A stretch of DNA of 26,948 nucleotides from Verrucomicrobiota bacterium (GTDB lineage: Bacteria; Verrucomicrobiota; Verrucomicrobiia; Verrucomicrobiales; Verrucomicrobiaceae), in assembly GCA_023428335.1 (NCBI GenBank), contig JAEYYS010000383.1, forward strand, positions 1 to 26,948, read 5' to 3'. The position numbers and the translations under genes were made by a program. Numbering within the stretch: position 1 is the stretch's first letter; each line of letters opens with the position of its first letter. Under the pieces are notes generated by a model, which worked only from the letters and a program-made list of their open reading frames with translations, was not told the DNA's origin and did no database searches. This document shows positions 1-8,343 of this stretch, in pieces.

Positions 1-1344
1 GGCGACAGGCCTGAACGGGGTGGCCGCGGCGAGCGCGGCGGACGGGGTCGCGGCCGCGAACGCGGCGCCAGCGACGAACCCAAGGCGCCGATCAAAAATT
101 ACGAGGCCCTGCCGCCGCCCCCGGCGCCGCCGGTGCCTGAAGGTCCCTACCCCGAGGCTTTCGAAGTTCTCGGCCTGGCACCGGCCGTGCTGGCCAGCAT
201 CCGCGAGACCGGCTACACGAAGCCGACCAACATTCAGGAGCAGGCCATCCCGGTTGTGCTTGAGGGTCGCGACGTCGTCGGCGCCTCGCAGACCGGCACC
301 GGCAAAACCGCCGCCTTCGCCCTGCCCACCCTCACCCGTCTGGGCGCCCCCGGCGGTTTCCGCTGCCTGGTCTTGGAACCGACCCGCGAACTCGCCGCTC
401 AGGTGACGGAGCAGTTTGAGAAATATGGCAAGCACACCGGCCTGCGCACCCTGCTCGTGCACGGCGGCGTCGGTTACGACAAGCAGCGCCGCGGCCTGCA
501 GGAAGGCGTCGATGTCGTCGTCGCCACACCTGGCCGACTGCTCGACTTCATGCAGGACGGCACGGCCAAGCTCGACGGCATTGAGGTGCTGATCCTCGAT
601 GAGGTCGACCGCATGCTCGACATGGGTTTCCTGCCCGACGTGCGCCGCATCGTCGAGCGCACGCCGAAGGGCCGCCAGACCCTGTTCTTCTCGGCCACCA
701 TGCCGCCGCAGATCAAGACCCTGGCGGACTTCGCCCTCAAGGACCCGGTCAGCATTGAAATCGGCATCCGCTTCTCGCCCGCCGAGACGGTCAGCCACTT
801 CATGTACCCGGTGGCGGGCGACCAGCGCGAGGAACTGCTGCTGGCCATCCTCAAGAAGACCCACTTCGACAGCGTCATGATCTTCACGCGCACGAAGATG
901 CAGGCCGACCAGCTGTACGGCGCGCTCAAGCAGTCGGGCGAGTACAAGGTCGCCGTCATGCACTCCGACATCCGCCAGAGCGAGCGCGAAAAGGCGCTTA
1001 AGGGCTTCCGCGACGGCGAGTTCGAGGTCATTGTCGCCACCGACCTGGCGGCGCGCGGCCTCGACATCAGCGGCGTCACCCATGTCATCAACTACATGGT
1101 GCCGGAGAATTCCGAGGACTACGTGCACCGCATCGGCCGCACCGGCCGCGCCCAGAAGGAAGGCGACGCCTTCACCCTGTTCAGCGCCGAGGAACTGCCC
1201 TACGTGGCCTCCATCGAGCGGCTGATCAGCCAGAAGATCGAGCGACGCAAACTGGAGGGCTTCAGCTACAAGTACACCACCGTGCTCGACGAGGAGGACA
1301 AGGCACGCGCCATCCTTCACGGCCGCAAGAAGAAGCGCCGTTGA
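1..1344 (+). CDS. DEAD-box ATP-dependent RNA helicase, RhlE-like (5' end outside window)
   Basis: The reading frame is open from base 1, so the start lies to the left; the visible part is 447 residues. The first 20 or so residues are rich in Arg-Gly repeats, followed by a Pro-rich linker and then the helicase core. Visible motifs in order are a Q motif (GYTKPTNIQEQAIP), motif I (SQTGTGKT), Ia (PTRELA), Ib (TPGR), motif II, SAT, ATDLAARGLDI and HRIGRTGR. Motif II reads DEVD (598-609) instead of DEAD. The family unwinds short RNA duplexes in ribosome assembly, RNA decay or cold adaptation. RGG tails usually sit at the C terminus in bacterial RhlE proteins, so the N-terminal position here is less usual. 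It ends in a Lys/Arg-rich tail (HGRKKKRR). The GTG at 133 could be read as a start but would discard the RGG segment, which has coding character. Family is certain, cellular role is not. Confidence 0.95.
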   Translation, partial: GDRPERGGRGERGGRGRGRERGASDEPKAPIKNYEALPPPPAPPVPEGPYPEAFEVLGLAPAVLASIRETGYTKPTNIQEQAIPVVLEGRDVVGASQTGTGKTAAFALPTLTRLGAPGGFRCLVLEPTRELAAQVTEQFEKYGKHTGLRTLLVHGGVGYDKQRRGLQEGVDVVVATPGRLLDFMQDGTAKLDGIEVLILDEVDRMLDMGFLPDVRRIVERTPKGRQTLFFSATMPPQIKTLADFALKDPVSIEIGIRFSPAETVSHFMYPVAGDQREELLLAILKKTHFDSVMIFTRTKMQADQLYGALKQSGEYKVAVMHSDIRQSEREKALKGFRDGEFEVIVATDLAARGLDISGVTHVINYMVPENSEDYVHRIGRTGRAQKEGDAFTLFSAEELPYVASIERLISQKIERRKLEGFSYKYTTVLDEEDKARAILHGRKKKRR

Positions 1345-1375
1345 CGCCGGCACGCCCCGCGGCTTCCTTGCCGTC

Positions 1376-2053
1376 ATGAACCGCCTGCGCGCCCTGCCCC
1401 TGCTGCTGGCCCTCTCCGCCGCCACCCCAGGCGTCGCCGAACTCGCGCTCGACACGCCCGTTGTCGAGGTGAATCCCCGGCCCGAGGACGAGACCGTCGA
1501 AGTGACCTTCCACTACACCAACAAGGGCACCAAACCGGTGCGCGTGCTCAACCTCGAAAGCGCCTGCTCCTGCCTGAGTGCCGACCTCGACAAGGCGGTG
1601 TACCAACCCGGCGAAAAAGGCGCCGGCCATGCCGTGTTCAAGGTGTCGACCTTTGTCGGCGTGCACGAAAAGACCCTGCACGTGCAGACCGACGATCCGG
1701 ATCAGGCGGAGTGGGTGGTGCCCTTCCGGCTCACCGTGCCGGAAATCCTGCGCATCGAACCCAAGACCCTGCAGTGGTGGGTCGGCGGCGAGGCGCAGGC
1801 ACAGACCACGCGGGTCACGGTCACCGGCGACGAGCCCATCCGCATCACCGGCATCACCTCGACGCGCGAAAACGTCGAGTTCAGCTGGCGGGAAATCCAG
1901 CCCGGCCGCGAGTACGAAGTGAGCGTGCGGCCGAAGTCGACCGAGGAGGTCATGCTCGGCGCCCTGCGCATCGAGACCGACAGCCGCATCCCGAAGTACC
2001 GTCGCCAGATGGCCTTTTTCTCCGTGTACCGCAAACCCGAGGGACAACCCTGA
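1376..2053 (+). CDS. Exported DUF1573 domain protein
   Basis: This 225-residue protein begins with a signal peptide (about residues 1-21, cleaved near GVAELA). A DUF1573 (immunoglobulin-like, ASH-related) module follows, recognisable from a Thr-Asn-Lys-Gly turn, the ESACSC cysteine motif, a PGEKG turn and the later QTDDPD stretch. The second half (about 120-220) looks like another beta-sandwich. The family is secreted and common in Verrucomicrobiota, Planctomycetota and Bacteroidetes, with no known enzymatic activity. The gene starts 31 bases after the helicase stop and ends 3 bases before the rhodanese start, so it heads the tight DUF1573-rhodanese-M14 run. The rhodanese neighbour suggests a periplasmic sulfur or thiol context, which is inference only. 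Confidence 0.9.
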   Translation: MNRLRALPLLLALSAATPGVAELALDTPVVEVNPRPEDETVEVTFHYTNKGTKPVRVLNLESACSCLSADLDKAVYQPGEKGAGHAVFKVSTFVGVHEKTLHVQTDDPDQAEWVVPFRLTVPEILRIEPKTLQWWVGGEAQAQTTRVTVTGDEPIRITGITSTRENVEFSWREIQPGREYEVSVRPKSTEEVMLGALRIETDSRIPKYRRQMAFFSVYRKPEGQP

Positions 2054-2056
2054 ACC

Positions 2057-2494
2057 ATGCTGCGCACCCTCCTCCAAGCCTGGGTCCTTGGCGGCTGCAC
2101 CCTGCTCGCCGCCGCCGCAACCCACCTGCTGCATCCGCGCGCCCCGGCGCTGTTTCTGCAGCAGGAGGCGCCCCGGGCCGACGAGGTCACGGTGGCACGC
2201 GTCGCCGGTGAATGGCAGAACCGGGTGATCTGGCTCGATGCCCGCCCGGAGGAACAGTTCCTCCAGGAGCACATCCCGGGGGCGCGCGCGCTCAACGAGC
2301 AGCAGTTTGACGGTCAACTGGTCGAGCTGTTCGAGCTGCTGCAAACCGCCGAGCAGCCGGTGGTCATCTACTGCAGCGGCGAACGCTGCGAGGCGGCGCG
2401 GCGCGTGCGCGAGCGGCTGCTGCAAATCGTCCCCTTGGAGCGCTGCTTCATCCTCAAGGGTGGCTGGCCCGCCTGGAAGGCCGCCCAGCCATGA
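2057..2494 (+). CDS. Membrane-anchored or exported rhodanese-like protein
   Basis: This 145-residue protein has an N-terminal hydrophobic segment (about 4-24) and a single rhodanese domain. The domain shows WLDARP near 59-64, the HIPGA motif at 72-76, the active-site loop CSGERC beginning at Cys106, and the closing GGWPAW at 135-140. Six-residue CxxxxC-type loops are typical of sulfurtransferases that carry a persulfide on the first Cys. The hydrophobic start places the domain outside the cytoplasm or at the membrane, if it is not an uncleaved anchor. The gene follows DUF1573 by 3 bases and overlaps the next gene by 4 (ATGA), which implies translational coupling. The sulfur acceptor cannot be inferred. 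Confidence 0.9.
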   Translation: MLRTLLQAWVLGGCTLLAAAATHLLHPRAPALFLQQEAPRADEVTVARVAGEWQNRVIWLDARPEEQFLQEHIPGARALNEQQFDGQLVELFELLQTAEQPVVIYCSGERCEAARRVRERLLQIVPLERCFILKGGWPAWKAAQP

Positions 2495-3240
2495 ACCTGC
2501 TGCCGCACCACCGCGCCCATGACGTCCGCGCCCTCGCTGCCGGCTGGACCGCCGTCGCCCGTGCGGCCGGCCTGCGCCGACACGTCCTGGCGCGGATCGA
2601 CGGCCTGGACGTGGTCTGGTACGAAGGCCGGGGCGGCAGTGGGCCGGCCTGCTACGTCTCCGCTGGCGTGCATGGCGATGAACCCGCCGCCGCCTGGGGG
2701 CTGCTCGCCTGGTCCCAGGCCAACACAGCCTGGCTGCGCACGCATCCGGTCGCCCTTTTCCCCTGCCTGAATCCGCACGGCCTGGCACTCAACACCCGCG
2801 CCGATGGACGCGGGCTCGACCTCAACCGGCGCTTTCACCTGGAGGACGACGCCATCTGCGGCCCTTGGCAGCAGGTTGCCGCCTCCCGCTCCTGGCGGCT
2901 CGGGCTCTGCCTGCACGAGGACTACGACGGCCAGGGCGCCTACGTCTATGAACTCGGCGCGCACCGCGACAGTCACGCCGCGGAACTGCTGACCGCGGCG
3001 ACACGTGAAATCGGCATCGACCCGCGTAGGCGCATCGATCATTCCATCGCCCGCGCAGGCGTCATCCGCCGGCGACGTCTGCCCACCCATCTGCCGGGCC
3101 TGCCGGAAGCGGTGGTGCTGCACCAGCTCGGCTGCCCGCTGACCCTGACCTTCGAGACCCCCTCGGAATTCGACCTCGACGCAAGGGTGCGCGCCCAGGC
3201 GACCTTTGTCGCTGCCGCCCTCGCCACGGTCAGCGCCTGA
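2491..3240 (+). CDS. M14 family zinc metallocarboxypeptidase/deacylase
   Basis: This 249-residue cytoplasmic-looking protein (no signal peptide) has the zinc site of the M14 carboxypeptidase/succinylglutamate desuccinylase fold. His61 and Glu64 lie in GVHGDE, His142 in CLHEDYDG is the likely third ligand, and Glu222 in TFETPSE is the likely catalytic acid. The NPHG (94-97) and DLNR (110-113) motifs complete the substrate pocket. Members cleave C-terminal amino acids or murein peptides (MpaA type) or N-acyl groups, and the substrate here is undetermined. The ATG at 2491 overlaps the rhodanese stop. The 3' end overlaps the convergent DUF1549 gene by 11 bases. Confidence 0.85.
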   Translation: MNLLPHHRAHDVRALAAGWTAVARAAGLRRHVLARIDGLDVVWYEGRGGSGPACYVSAGVHGDEPAAAWGLLAWSQANTAWLRTHPVALFPCLNPHGLALNTRADGRGLDLNRRFHLEDDAICGPWQQVAASRSWRLGLCLHEDYDGQGAYVYELGAHRDSHAAELLTAATREIGIDPRRRIDHSIARAGVIRRRRLPTHLPGLPEAVVLHQLGCPLTLTFETPSEFDLDARVRAQATFVAAALATVSA

Positions 3241-5470
3241 GCACAAACTCCTTGGCGTTGAGCAGCGACCAGGCGATGTCCTCCAGGGTGGCACGGCGGT
3301 CCTTGGCCGAGGCGAGCAGGGCGGTCATGACCCGCGCCTCATCGGCTGAGGGTGCGCGTGTCAGCAGGCTCCAATAGAGTTCCTCCACCACCGCCGCCAC
3401 GTCCTCACGGCTGGCGAGTCGCGCAGCAAGGCCGGTCTTGGCCCCAAGGGCGCTGGCCACCACCGGGCCGCTGATGAACTGGAAGATCTGGCCGATGCTG
3501 GTGTCGCCGGCGCGCTCGCATTCACAACTGAGCTCACGCTTGGGCCGGCCGAACTGGACCAGGAAGGCCTCGGCCGACATCGGATCGGGACTGCCACGAC
3601 CATTGCGCGGACCGGCCAACTGGGCGGCGCGCAGGCCGGCAGCCGCATCCTTCAAGGCCGGCGCCGCGCCGAGTGCCAGGTGGATCGAATCGAAGAGCTG
3701 CTCGGCCGACAGCCGGCGCGGCAGGTTGTGGGAGTAATTCATTTCATCGCCGGCGTTGCTGGCATTCGTCGCGCTGTCGAGCTGGTAAGTGCGACTGAGC
3801 ATCACCCGGCGGATCAGGTGCCGGAGATCAAAGCCGCTGGCGACCAGTTCGCCGGTGAGTTCGTCGAGCAGGCGCGGGTGACTGGCCGGGTTGGTCAGGC
3901 GCAGGTCGTCGACCGGATCGACCAGGCCGCGGCCCATGAGGTGGTACCAGATGCGGTTGGCCTGGGCCTTGGCGAAGAGCGGATTGGTCGGACCGGTCAG
4001 CCAGGCGGCGGCGGCCTGCAGGCGGTCGCTGCCGTCCTTCAGTTCCGGCAGGTCATCGCCGAGAAAACGCGGCTTGGCGGCCTCGCCGGTGCGCGGGTTC
4101 TGGACGCCGAGCTTGGGATTGAGGAAGACGACCTGCTCGCCGACAAATTCATGCTTGTCGCTGCGGTCGCGGCGCTTGTTGTCGAGGATCTTGTAGTCCA
4201 CCTCGCCGAAGACGGCCGACCAGTTGTAATAATCGTCCTGGGTCCAGCGATCGAAGGGATGGTTGTGGCATTCGGCGCACTGCAGGCGGGTGCCGAGGAA
4301 GACCTGGGCGGCGGCGACGGCACGGGCGGAGGCCGTGCGGTTGGCGCGGTAGAAGTTGGCGGCCGGCTCGGCGTAGGTGCTGCCGCGGGCGGCGATCAGG
4401 TCGCGCACAAAGGCGTCAATCGGCCGGTTGCGCGCAACGGCGTCGCGGATCCAGTTGTGGAAGGCAGCCATGCCCTTTTCATCGAGGGTGCGCCCCTCGA
4501 CCTTGAGCACATCGGCCCACTTGAGCGCCCAGAAATCGGCGAACTGTGGTGAGGCGAGCAGGCGATCGACCAGGCGCGCCCGCTTGTCGGGGGCGCGATC
4601 GGCGACGAACGCGCGGGCCTCGTGGGCGGGCGGAATCAGGCCGGTGAGATCGAGCCAGGCGCGGCGCAGGAAGACCTCATCCGGGGCAAGCTCACTCGGG
4701 TTGATGCGCAGGGCCTGCAGCTTGTCGAAGACGTGGCGGTCGATGAAGTTGTGCGGTGTCGGCCGACTCCAGGCAAAGCCGGGCCGATCCTGGAGGAAGG
4801 TCAGCCGCACCGGCACGGACTGGTCGAGGTAGCGCACCAGCACGGTCGGCTCGCCAAACTGCAGACGCCGCACCCGGCCGCCGGGACTGACTTCAACGAG
4901 ACCGTTCTGCAGCGGCTCATACACCGCGCGGGCGGTGACATCGCGGACACTGCCATCGGCGAAATGCGCGCGGGCACGGAGTTGCACCCCATCCTGGCGC
5001 TCTTCGACGAGAACCTCGGTGGGCGTGACTTCCAACCGGCTGAGCCGGGCGTCGTTTTCGGCGGCGGCGGGCAGGCCGGCGGCGATCCAGTCGCGCAGCA
5101 CCTGATACTCCCAGCCCTTCGGATCGAGGCGTTTGCCGCCCTCGTGGGCAAGTTGGTTGGTGCCCTTCAACAAAATCAGGCTCTGCTCGGGGCGGAAGGC
5201 ATTGACCCGGCGACCGGCGATGTCGCGACTGAGGGCGGCATGATCCGCCCGCATGTCCTCGCCGCGCAGCGACAACTTGAAGCCGCCCTTGCCGGTGGCA
5301 TTGCCGTGGCAGGTGCCGAGGTTGCAGCCGGCCTTCGACAACGCAGCCATGACGTCATTGCGGAACGAGGGGACCTCGGCGGCACGCGCCTGGCCGGCGC
5401 CCGCAAGCAGGGCGAGGGTGGCGAGTCGGAAAAAGCAGGGCATGATCAGCAGAATCTTACGTGCCGTCAC
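3230..5470 (-). CDS. Secreted cytochrome-c-like DUF1549/DUF1553 protein
   Basis: This 746-residue protein has a signal peptide ending near residue 30 (QARA). A PSCyt1-type module follows with Cys49, Cys54 and His55 in a CNLGTCHG motif. Its four residues between cysteines differ from classical CXXCH but are usual for this planctomycete-type family. An Ig-like segment spans about 145-225. DUF1549 spans about 240-425 and ends in CAECHNHPFD, which is a true CXXCH. DUF1553 fills about 470-720, including the RRLSAEQLFDS stretch. Such proteins are extracytoplasmic, very numerous in Planctomycetota and Verrucomicrobiota, often paired with DUF1501, and of unproven function. No DUF1501 partner is adjacent here. 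A GTG start at 5470 is used; ATG at 5443 would still keep most of the signal peptide. It is the last gene of the apparent CPXCG operon. Confidence 0.93.
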   Translation of the reverse strand: MTARKILLIMPCFFRLATLALLAGAGQARAAEVPSFRNDVMAALSKAGCNLGTCHGNATGKGGFKLSLRGEDMRADHAALSRDIAGRRVNAFRPEQSLILLKGTNQLAHEGGKRLDPKGWEYQVLRDWIAAGLPAAAENDARLSRLEVTPTEVLVEERQDGVQLRARAHFADGSVRDVTARAVYEPLQNGLVEVSPGGRVRRLQFGEPTVLVRYLDQSVPVRLTFLQDRPGFAWSRPTPHNFIDRHVFDKLQALRINPSELAPDEVFLRRAWLDLTGLIPPAHEARAFVADRAPDKRARLVDRLLASPQFADFWALKWADVLKVEGRTLDEKGMAAFHNWIRDAVARNRPIDAFVRDLIAARGSTYAEPAANFYRANRTASARAVAAAQVFLGTRLQCAECHNHPFDRWTQDDYYNWSAVFGEVDYKILDNKRRDRSDKHEFVGEQVVFLNPKLGVQNPRTGEAAKPRFLGDDLPELKDGSDRLQAAAAWLTGPTNPLFAKAQANRIWYHLMGRGLVDPVDDLRLTNPASHPRLLDELTGELVASGFDLRHLIRRVMLSRTYQLDSATNASNAGDEMNYSHNLPRRLSAEQLFDSIHLALGAAPALKDAAAGLRAAQLAGPRNGRGSPDPMSAEAFLVQFGRPKRELSCECERAGDTSIGQIFQFISGPVVASALGAKTGLAARLASREDVAAVVEELYWSLLTRAPSADEARVMTALLASAKDRRATLEDIAWSLLNAKEFVLRR

Positions 5471-5498
5471 ACCCTGCTGTTGCGGCCAAAGGCGCGGC

Positions 5499-5762
5499 TC
5501 AGGCCTCCGCGCCCTCCAGCCAGTCGAGCGCCTTCTGCAGGCTGGCCTGGGTCAGGTAGTGATTCAGCCGCGGCGGCAACTGCGGCCGCAGGCGCGCGTG
5601 TTCGGCTGTGATCGCCTCGGACACTTCCTGCAGCTGCCGCAACTGCCCGGCCGGATCGCGCTCACGCAGGTCGCGGTCGGCAATCACTTCCAGGCGGCGA
5701 CGTAGCAACTGGCGCAGGGGTTCGTAGGCGGGGTCCACCCTGCCAAGAAGCGCTGTCGGCAC
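5499..5762 (-). CDS. Small helical protein of unknown function, 87 residues
   Basis: The protein is charged and predicted helical, rich in Leu and Arg, with heptad-like stretches (LRQLLRRRLEVIADRDLRERD, roughly residues 16-36) and a LPPRLNHYL turn near 62-70. No signal peptide, metal site or enzyme motif is visible. The GTG start at 5762 lies 6 bases after the stop of the CPXCG gene, and the stop lies 28 bases before the GTG of the DUF1549 gene. This spacing is the main evidence that it is real. I do not recognise a named family. The helical pattern would fit a small RNA- or protein-binding adaptor, but that is only inference. Confidence 0.65.
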   Translation of the reverse strand: MPTALLGRVDPAYEPLRQLLRRRLEVIADRDLRERDPAGQLRQLQEVSEAITAEHARLRPQLPPRLNHYLTQASLQKALDWLEGAEA

Positions 5763-5768
5763 GCGCTG

Positions 5769-5951
5769 TCAATCGTCGAGGCCGCGGGCATCGCCGCTCA
5801 CCTCGTCGCCATCGAACTCGAACAGAATCCGCATCGGCCGGCAGCAAATCTCGCAGTCGTAATCGACGTCGCAGGGCGTCTCCGCCGGCGCAGGGGCTGG
5901 CACTTCAAACTCCTGAAAGCAGGACGGGCAGATGACGGCAACGGTGTCCAC
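5769..5951 (-). CDS. CPXCG-type cysteine-rich zinc-ribbon protein
   Basis: This 60-residue acidic protein has two cysteine knuckles, CPSC near residues 8-11 and CEICC near 34-38, followed by RPM. That is the layout of the short CPXCG-motif family, presumed to bind one zinc ion; here the residue after the first knuckle is Phe instead of Gly. A longer in-frame extension to 6152 exists, but it overlaps the divergent gene and has no family resemblance. The GTG at 5951 gives the usual family length and leaves a normal divergent intergenic space of 90 bases. No good ribosome site precedes it. It appears to be the first gene of a three-gene minus-strand operon. Function unknown. Confidence 0.8.
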   Translation of the reverse strand: MDTVAVICPSCFQEFEVPAPAPAETPCDVDYDCEICCRPMRILFEFDGDEVSGDARGLDD

Positions 5952-6041
5952 AAGGATAAAACGCCGCCCGACGGCCGCTTGCCACGACAAACGCCGCAAA
6001 GCCTGCTTGTCGGCGACCGCCTTCCGTGCCAGCATCCGGCC

Positions 6042-6380
6042 ATGAGTCCCGCCTTCTACCACATCGCCCACCTCGTCGGCCTGATCTTTGTCTTCACCGG
6101 CTTCGGTGCCCTGCTCTCGACCGAAACGGCGCGCAGCGCGATGAAGTGGCACGGCATCGGCCTGGTCATCAGCCTGGTCTCCGGCTTCGGCCTGGTCGCC
6201 AAGCTCGGCCTGTCCTACTCGTCGCCCTGGCTGATCGTCAAGATGGCGCTCTGGCTGGTGCTCGGCTTCCTGCCCGTGCTGGCGCGTCGCAAGGTGCTGC
6301 CGGCCAAGGCGGTGCTCCTGCTGGCGATCCTCACCGGCGCGGTGCTGGCCTGGCTCGGCTACCTGAAGCCGGCCCTCTAA
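6042..6380 (+). CDS. Small four-helix integral membrane protein
   Basis: This 112-residue protein is almost entirely hydrophobic, with four predicted membrane helices at about 8-26, 38-56, 66-83 and 90-108 and short charged loops (RRK near 82-85). The topology and size resemble SirB2-like small membrane proteins, but I see no diagnostic motif. The ATG at 6042 was chosen because the longer reading from 5979 adds a non-hydrophobic stretch that overlaps the divergent promoter region. The 3' end overlaps the convergent glycosyltransferase stop by 4 bases. Function unknown. Confidence 0.75.
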   Translation: MSPAFYHIAHLVGLIFVFTGFGALLSTETARSAMKWHGIGLVISLVSGFGLVAKLGLSYSSPWLIVKMALWLVLGFLPVLARRKVLPAKAVLLLAILTGAVLAWLGYLKPAL

Positions 6381-7510
6381 TTCCGGACCGCCCCGCGGTA
6401 CAATTCCCGGTAGCAGGCTTCCATCGCCTCCATCGAGTAGCGCTCGAGCACGGCCTGTCGCGCCGCCGCACCACGCCGCCGCAGCTCGTCGACATCCCGC
6501 AGCGCCACCTGCAACTCGGTCGCCAGACCGGCGGCATCCTGCAGGTCGGCCAGGTAACCGCTGTGGTGGCGGTCGATCACTTCCGCGTTGCCGCAGGCCT
6601 GGTGGGCGAGCACAGGCACGGCGCAGGCCATCGCCTCCAGCACGGCGTTCGACAGCCCTTCAATCTCCGAAGGCGCAGCCAGCAGGTCCATGGCCTGGTA
6701 GCAGGTTTCCAGGTCGTTGCGGTGGCCGGCCCAAACGATGCGCTCCGCCTGCGGATGCCCGCGCATGGCCGCCACCAGTTCGTCGCGCTCGGCGCCGCCA
6801 TCGCCGACCACGAGCAGGCGCAGGGACGGCAATTCGGTGGCGAGCTTTTCCAGGGCCTCAAAAAGCAGGCGGTGCCGTTTCAGGGCGACCAGCCGGCCGA
6901 CGATGCCGACCACAAGATCACCAGGTTGCAAACCCAGGGCGACCTTGGCGGCGGCGGGATCGGCCGCCGGGCGGAAGCGCAGGCTGTCGACGCCATTGGG
7001 CGTGGCGAGGATGCGGCCGGCCGGATCAAGGCCATGGCCGCGCAGGTGGTCGCGCAGACCGGCGGAGACGGCGTGAATGCGCCGGCACAGGCGGAACAGC
7101 AGTCGCCGCTGCAGCAGCCGTTTCGGCGTCAGGTCCTGAGGCTGGAGCTGGCCGTGCTCGCCGTGGACGATGGGAATCGTACTGCCGCCGAAGGTGGCAG
7201 CGACCGCGTAGATCAGCGTGCCGAGGTTGTGGCTGTGCAACAGGTCGGCGCCCGTGGCGAGCAGGTGGGCGCGCAGGCGCCGCACCGCGCCGAGCGAAAA
7301 ACCGGCGGTCTTGCCGAGCACCACCACCTTGGAGGGATCCGGCATGCGCTCGGCAAAGTCGCCCCGGAAGCGCAGGCAGGCAGCGTGGATGTCAAAGCCG
7401 TGGCCGTGCAGACGGCGGGCCGTGTTGACAACGCCATTCTCGAGACCGCCCGGCGCGAGCGAATCGAGCACGTGCAGCACGCGCAGCGGCCGGTCGGCGG
7501 TCGCGTTCAT
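6377..7510 (-). CDS. GT4 family glycosyltransferase
   Basis: This 377-residue GT-B fold enzyme transfers a sugar from a nucleotide-sugar donor onto a growing surface glycan at the cytoplasmic face. The N-terminal half opens with a glycine-rich acceptor loop (VLDSLAPGGLENG). The C-terminal half carries the donor-site EX7E signature in EGLSNAVLEAMA. The GGLENG loop resembles sugar transferases found in exosortase/PEP-CTERM polysaccharide loci, but that subfamily call is not certain. The ATG at 7510 overlaps the upstream methyltransferase stop by 4 bases (ATGA), which fixes the start against a longer reading to 7726. It is the last gene of a three-gene operon. Confidence 0.92.
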   Translation of the reverse strand: MNATADRPLRVLHVLDSLAPGGLENGVVNTARRLHGHGFDIHAACLRFRGDFAERMPDPSKVVVLGKTAGFSLGAVRRLRAHLLATGADLLHSHNLGTLIYAVAATFGGSTIPIVHGEHGQLQPQDLTPKRLLQRRLLFRLCRRIHAVSAGLRDHLRGHGLDPAGRILATPNGVDSLRFRPAADPAAAKVALGLQPGDLVVGIVGRLVALKRHRLLFEALEKLATELPSLRLLVVGDGGAERDELVAAMRGHPQAERIVWAGHRNDLETCYQAMDLLAAPSEIEGLSNAVLEAMACAVPVLAHQACGNAEVIDRHHSGYLADLQDAAGLATELQVALRDVDELRRRGAAARQAVLERYSMEAMEACYRELYRGAVRN

Positions 7511-8343
7511 GCCGGGGCGGAATCCTTGATGGCAACCATGGCGACCGACGGAAACAGCCGGCCGCAGAGGCGTCGGCGCAGCCGGTGCGGCAGCGGTTGC
7601 AGCAACCCTTCCAGGCCGTCGACAAGGACATTGAACAGACCGGTCTGCGGGCGGCCCATGCGGAAGACCCGGGCCTCGCTGAAACCGTGCGCGCGCAGCA
7701 GGCGACGCATGTCGCGATGGGTCCACTCCTGAAAGTGGAAGCAGTCGAGTCGGTCGCCAAAATAGCGCGAGATGTCATGCGGACCGCTGTAGCGGTGCGG
7801 CGTGTCGAAGACATAGCAGCCCCCCGGCTTGAGCAGGCGCCGGACGAGTTCGAAGTGCGGAGCGACGTCGTCGGGATGCAGGTGCTCGAGGAACTGGTAA
7901 CTGAACACGACATCGGCACAGGCATCGGGCAGATCGACGTGATAGCCGTCGTAAACCACGTGGCGGACGTTGGCCGGCGGCGGCGTGGAAAGATCACGCT
8001 GGTCGGAGATGTCGATGGCGTACACCTGGGCGGCGGTGGCCGCGACGGCGTTGGAGAGCCAGCCGTCGCCGGGGGCGAATTCGACAAACACCTGACCGGG
8101 CCGGAGCGTGCCCTGCAGCAGGCGCATCTGCGCCTGGACACCGCGCCGGCGGGCGGCCTCCGAGCCCTTGCGCGTGTGGCGCGGATGGTCGGGCACGCGC
8201 TCGAACAATTCGCCATAGAGACGGCCGAAGAGGGAGGTGCGCTCCTCGCGGGTGGAGGCACGCAGCCGCGCGGCCAACTCGCGCTCGACTTCGTAATGGT
8301 GGCGCAGCGCCTCGCGGCCGCGCGGCGGGGCAGTGTCGCTCAT
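7507..8343 (-). CDS. SAM-dependent class I methyltransferase
   Basis: This 278-residue protein has a Rossmann methyltransferase core. Motif I is VEFAPGDGWLS (about 88-97), an acidic motif II lies in YAIDIS (about 108-113), and the FSYQFLEHLHPDD segment is typical of methyltransferases of surface-glycan and lipid clusters. The first 80 residues are a helical, Arg-rich cap. The start at 8343 is set by the 4-base ATGA overlap with the gene upstream. Position between a second methyltransferase and a GT4 enzyme suggests methylation of a glycan or its lipid carrier (inference). The substrate is unknown. Confidence 0.9.
   Translation of the reverse strand: MSDTAPPRGREALRHHYEVERELAARLRASTREERTSLFGRLYGELFERVPDHPRHTRKGSEAARRRGVQAQMRLLQGTLRPGQVFVEFAPGDGWLSNAVAATAAQVYAIDISDQRDLSTPPPANVRHVVYDGYHVDLPDACADVVFSYQFLEHLHPDDVAPHFELVRRLLKPGGCYVFDTPHRYSGPHDISRYFGDRLDCFHFQEWTHRDMRRLLRAHGFSEARVFRMGRPQTGLFNVLVDGLEGLLQPLPHRLRRRLCGRLFPSVAMVAIKDSAPA

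Noticed and set aside
1262..2788. Long minus-strand open frame (508 codons) opposite DUF1573, rhodanese and M14 genes
   Set aside because: Composition is low-complexity Arg/Gly/Ala as expected for antisense of GC-rich genes; the plus-strand frames have clear family motifs.
3680..4552. Plus-strand frame opposite the cytochrome-like DUF1549 gene
   Set aside because: Shadow frame; the minus-strand protein has signal peptide and heme motifs.
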